A stretch of 64,000 nucleotides of DNA, taken from positions 12,143 through 76,142 of the forward strand of contig JACKNM010000022.1 in NCBI GenBank assembly GCA_024234875.1, written 5' to 3'. How positions within the stretch are numbered: position 1 is the first letter of the stretch; every line of letters starts with the position of its first letter. Under the pieces are notes generated by a model that did no database searches, had not been told where the DNA came from, and worked only from the letters and a program-made list of their open reading frames with translations. The translations under genes were made by a program, and so were the position numbers. Positions 61,524 through 64,000 of the stretch are shown here, in pieces. The stretch comes from Ectothiorhodospiraceae bacterium. GTDB taxonomy: Bacteria > Pseudomonadota > Gammaproteobacteria > HK1.

Positions 61524-64000
61524 ATGAGCCTGCCCGTCGATGCTGCGAGCTGGCTGCGGTCGATCGGCCTCGGCCAGTACGCCGAGCTGTTCGCGAGCGA
61601 GCGCATCGACCTCGACGGCATCCGCGAGGTCAGCGACGAGCAGCTCCGTGGGCTCGGCATCCAGTCGCACGCCCATCGGCGCAAGTTGATGGCGGAGGTC
61701 GAGACGCTGCGGGGGCGCGGTATGTCGCAGAGATCCGATGCCTACGCCGCCGACTTCGAGCACCGGCACATCACGGTGTTGTTCGCCGACATCGTCGGCT
61801 CGACCGCGCTGTGGACCGCGCTCGACTCCGAGCGCCTTCACGACGTGATGGGGCGGTTCTGGGGCACCGTCGACGAGATCATCGAGCAGCACGGCGGGGT
61901 CATCGAGAAGCACATCGGTGACGCGGTGATGGCGACGTTCGGCGCCCCGATCACCCACGGCGACGATCCGGCACGTGCGGTGCACGCGGCACTCAAGATC
62001 CATGCCGCGATGCCCGGCCTCTCCCGTGTGCTCGGTCACCCGGTCGAGGTGCACGTCGGGGTCGCGAGCGGCGACGTCGTCGCGGGCCGCCTGGGCAAGG
62101 GCGCACGCGCCCAGTACGCGGTGCTCGGGCAGCCGGTGATCCTGGCGGCGCGCTTGCACGACGTGGCCGCGGCGGGCGAGACCCTGGTCGCCGAGAGCAC
62201 CTGGCGTGCGGTCGCCGAGCAGTTCCGCGGCGCGGAGACCGATCCGGTCTCCCTCAAGGGCTTCTCCGAGCCGGTGAGCGCGTGGCGCGTGGTGCACGTC
62301 CACGCCGACCGGACCGATCGCCCGTTCGTCGGCCGTGAGGAGGAGATCGGCCGGGTCCGAGACGAGCTGGAGGCAGCGCGCCAGATCGGTCAGGCGCGCG
62401 TCGTCTACCTGCGCGGCGAGGCGGGTGTCGGCAAGACGCGGCTGGCCGAGGAGGCGGGGCGTCTGGCGCGCGAGCAGGGCTTCGCCGTCCATGCCACCCA
62501 GGTGCTCGACTTCGGGCTCGGCACCGGGCGCGGCGCGCTCGCCCGACTCACCCGGAGCCTGCTCGGCATCCCGGCCGCCGCGGACGAGGCGACGACGCGC
62601 CGCCGGCTGCGCGAGGACCTCGAGATTCGGCGTGGTCTGGAGGCCGCGGACGAGCCGTTCCTCGAGGCGCTGCTGGACCTCCCGCTCGGTGAGCGCACGC
62701 GGCAGGTCCTCGACAGCCTCGATGCGGCCGGGCTCCGCCAGGGTCTCGCCAAGGTCTTCGGCGATCTGGTCGAGGCGGCGGCGACGGTGGCGCCGCGGAT
62801 GCTGGTGGTCGAGGACCTGCACTGGGCCGACCGCACCACCTTGCAGGTCATCGACCACCTCTGTGCTCGCACGACCTCGGCGCCGGTGCTGCTGCTGCTG
62901 ACCGCCCGGCTGGAGGACGACCCGAGGATCGCGGCCGACGCCGCGGCGGTGCGACGTCTCGACCTCCCGCCGCTGCCACCGGAGCACACCCGCGCCCTCG
63001 CCGAGCGCCTCGGTGATGCCCACGACCCGCTGATCGAGGAGTGCGTCATCCGCTCCGGTGGAAACCCGTTCTACCTCGAGCAGCTCCTGCGGTTCTCGGC
63101 CGAGACCACCAGCGGTGCCATCCCGCCGACCATCCGCGAGCTGGTCCAGGCGCGCATGGACCACCTGCCCGAGACCGACAAGGCGGTGCTGCGCGCCGCC
63201 GCCGTCCTCGGCCCGGAGTTTCCGGTCGACGCGCTGCATCACGTCCTCGACACCGATCACGTCTCGTGCGCGCGGCTGGTCAGCGCGCTGCTGCTGCTCG
63301 AGCGCGACGAGGGCTTCGCCTTCGGGCATACCCTCATCCGCGAGTCGGTCTACGGCACCATGGCGAGCGAGATGCGTCGCCGGCTGCATCTGCGTGCGGC
63401 GCAGTGGTTCGAGCCGCGCAACCTCCCGCTGCACGCCGAGCATCTCGACCGCGCCGGCGACCCCGGGGCGGCGCGCGCCTACCTCGGTGCGTCGGAGTGG
63501 GCCTCGGAGCGCTATCGCTTTCGCACCGCCGCCGAGCTCGCCGGTCGCGGTCTCGCACTCGCCGGCAACGAGCCGCTCGACCGCAGCCTCACCTGGTCCC
63601 TGGCCCACTCCCGCGGACGTGCGCTGCTGCGCCTGGCCGACTACGCCACCGCGGTCGGCGCGTTCGACCTCGCACTCGGCCTCGCCGCGTCCGCGGACGA
63701 GCGCTATCAGGGATGGATGGGACGCGCGCAGTGCCTGCATCTGTCGGACCGGTACTACGAGTCGCTCGCCGCCCTCGACGAGGCCGAGACCTCGGCGCGC
63801 GCCACCGACCGCCCGGGGCGCATCGCCGAGACCCACACCTGGCGCGGACGCGTGTTCCTCGCCCTCGGCGAGATCGAGGGCTGCATGCGCGAGAACACGT
63901 TGGCGGTGTCCGAGGCCGAGCGCTCGGCCTCGGACAAGATCCAGGCCGCGGCGCTGTCCGGGCTCGGCTACGCGTGCTACCAGCGCGGCTGGATGCTGTC
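61524..64000 (+). CDS. SAM-domain / class III adenylate cyclase / AAA ATPase / TPR protein (3' end outside window)
   Basis: At least 825 residues from ATG 61524 (GGGGAGGGGAG upstream), running off the right edge. Residues ~5-65 form a sterile-alpha-motif domain ('WLRSIGLGQYAELFASERID...LRGLGIQSHAHRRKL'). Residues ~80-255 are a class III cyclase with metal Asp in 'VLFADIVGSTALW' and 'IGDAVMATFGAP'. An AAA/NTPase domain follows with Walker A 'LRGEAGVGKTRLAEEAG' and Walker B 'MLVVEDLHWAD', then TPR-like helical repeats. Such proteins are signal-transduction cyclases/ATPases with unknown ligands. A 'TATACT' -10-like box lies at 61450-61455. Confidence 0.88.
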   Translation, partial: MSLPVDAASWLRSIGLGQYAELFASERIDLDGIREVSDEQLRGLGIQSHAHRRKLMAEVETLRGRGMSQRSDAYAADFEHRHITVLFADIVGSTALWTALDSERLHDVMGRFWGTVDEIIEQHGGVIEKHIGDAVMATFGAPITHGDDPARAVHAALKIHAAMPGLSRVLGHPVEVHVGVASGDVVAGRLGKGARAQYAVLGQPVILAARLHDVAAAGETLVAESTWRAVAEQFRGAETDPVSLKGFSEPVSAWRVVHVHADRTDRPFVGREEEIGRVRDELEAARQIGQARVVYLRGEAGVGKTRLAEEAGRLAREQGFAVHATQVLDFGLGTGRGALARLTRSLLGIPAAADEATTRRRLREDLEIRRGLEAADEPFLEALLDLPLGERTRQVLDSLDAAGLRQGLAKVFGDLVEAAATVAPRMLVVEDLHWADRTTLQVIDHLCARTTSAPVLLLLTARLEDDPRIAADAAAVRRLDLPPLPPEHTRALAERLGDAHDPLIEECVIRSGGNPFYLEQLLRFSAETTSGAIPPTIRELVQARMDHLPETDKAVLRAAAVLGPEFPVDALHHVLDTDHVSCARLVSALLLLERDEGFAFGHTLIRESVYGTMASEMRRRLHLRAAQWFEPRNLPLHAEHLDRAGDPGAARAYLGASEWASERYRFRTAAELAGRGLALAGNEPLDRSLTWSLAHSRGRALLRLADYATAVGAFDLALGLAASADERYQGWMGRAQCLHLSDRYYESLAALDEAETSARATDRPGRIAETHTWRGRVFLALGEIEGCMRENTLAVSEAERSASDKIQAAALSGLGYACYQRGWML

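Noticed and set aside
61248..63836. 862-codon open frame opposite the cyclase gene
   Set aside because: The plus strand encodes cyclase and Walker motifs in a frame that simply lacks a stop inside the window.

Overview
The window is very GC-rich (about 70% by eye), with tightly packed genes, many ATGA/GTGA start-stop overlaps and frequent GTG/TTG starts. A glnK-amtB pair behind a sigma-54/NtrC promoter, PdxJ, a DUF1840 protein, a REP-associated transposase relative and TolC-type export point to a proteobacterium, most likely gamma- or betaproteobacterial. No tRNA, rRNA or CRISPR array was seen.

Layout. (1) 1-12483, minus strand: one end of an extracellular contractile injection system (eCIS) operon: DUF4255 cap protein, sheath, tube, a chaperone-like protein, a low-complexity protein with an apparent frameshift, a DNA-circularisation-N-like protein, a 1172-aa helical protein, a 975-aa protein ending in an M23-like peptidase domain, and a gpD/VgrG-like hub cut by the left edge. 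(2) 13279-16150: cation-efflux transporter, then glnK-amtB with NtrC and sigma-54 sites and a strong terminator. (3) 16143-20060, minus: DUF455 ferritin-like protein, D-2-hydroxyacid dehydrogenase, PcaF-like thiolase, PdxJ. (4) 20183-28465, plus: CoA-transferase, then allG-like (DUF1116), fdrA, carbamate kinase, ureidoglycine-glyoxylate aminotransferase, glutathione transferase and another D-2-hydroxyacid dehydrogenase. This looks like the end of purine/allantoin breakdown: ureidoglycine to oxalurate, then carbamoyl phosphate plus oxamate, then ATP. (5) 28474-33671, minus: a degenerate REP-associated transposase relative, a Crp/Fnr regulator and a sugar-acid module (dehydratase, alpha/beta hydrolase, KDPG aldolase, KDG kinase), with an AEC permease divergent to it. 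(6) 35244-59441: a large RiPP locus. (7) 59686-64000: esterase, a MITE-like inverted-repeat element, a small hypothetical protein and a cyclase-ATPase-TPR protein cut by the right edge.

The RiPP locus is the outstanding part. It combines a precursor with two tandem nitrile-hydratase-type leader (NHLP) modules and a Gly/Ala/Val/Ser-rich core, a B12-type radical SAM protein of the PoyB/PoyC class, a PoyD-type radical SAM epimerase, a complete LanM with a three-cysteine zinc site, two related HxD...H oxygenases, a JmjC/cupin-8 protein, an aspartyl/asparaginyl hydroxylase-like protein, a GNAT, an HEXXH protein, a divergent sulfotransferase, a stand-alone cyclic-nucleotide-binding protein and the NHLM export set (HlyD, C39-peptidase ABC, second ABC). 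A TolC-like lipoprotein with a C-terminal SPOR-like domain lies next to it. The set suggests a proteusin/lanthipeptide hybrid that would be epimerised, methylated, dehydrated, hydroxylated and perhaps sulfated, then cut after Gly-Gly during export. The product chemistry is inferred; the enzyme families are read from motifs.
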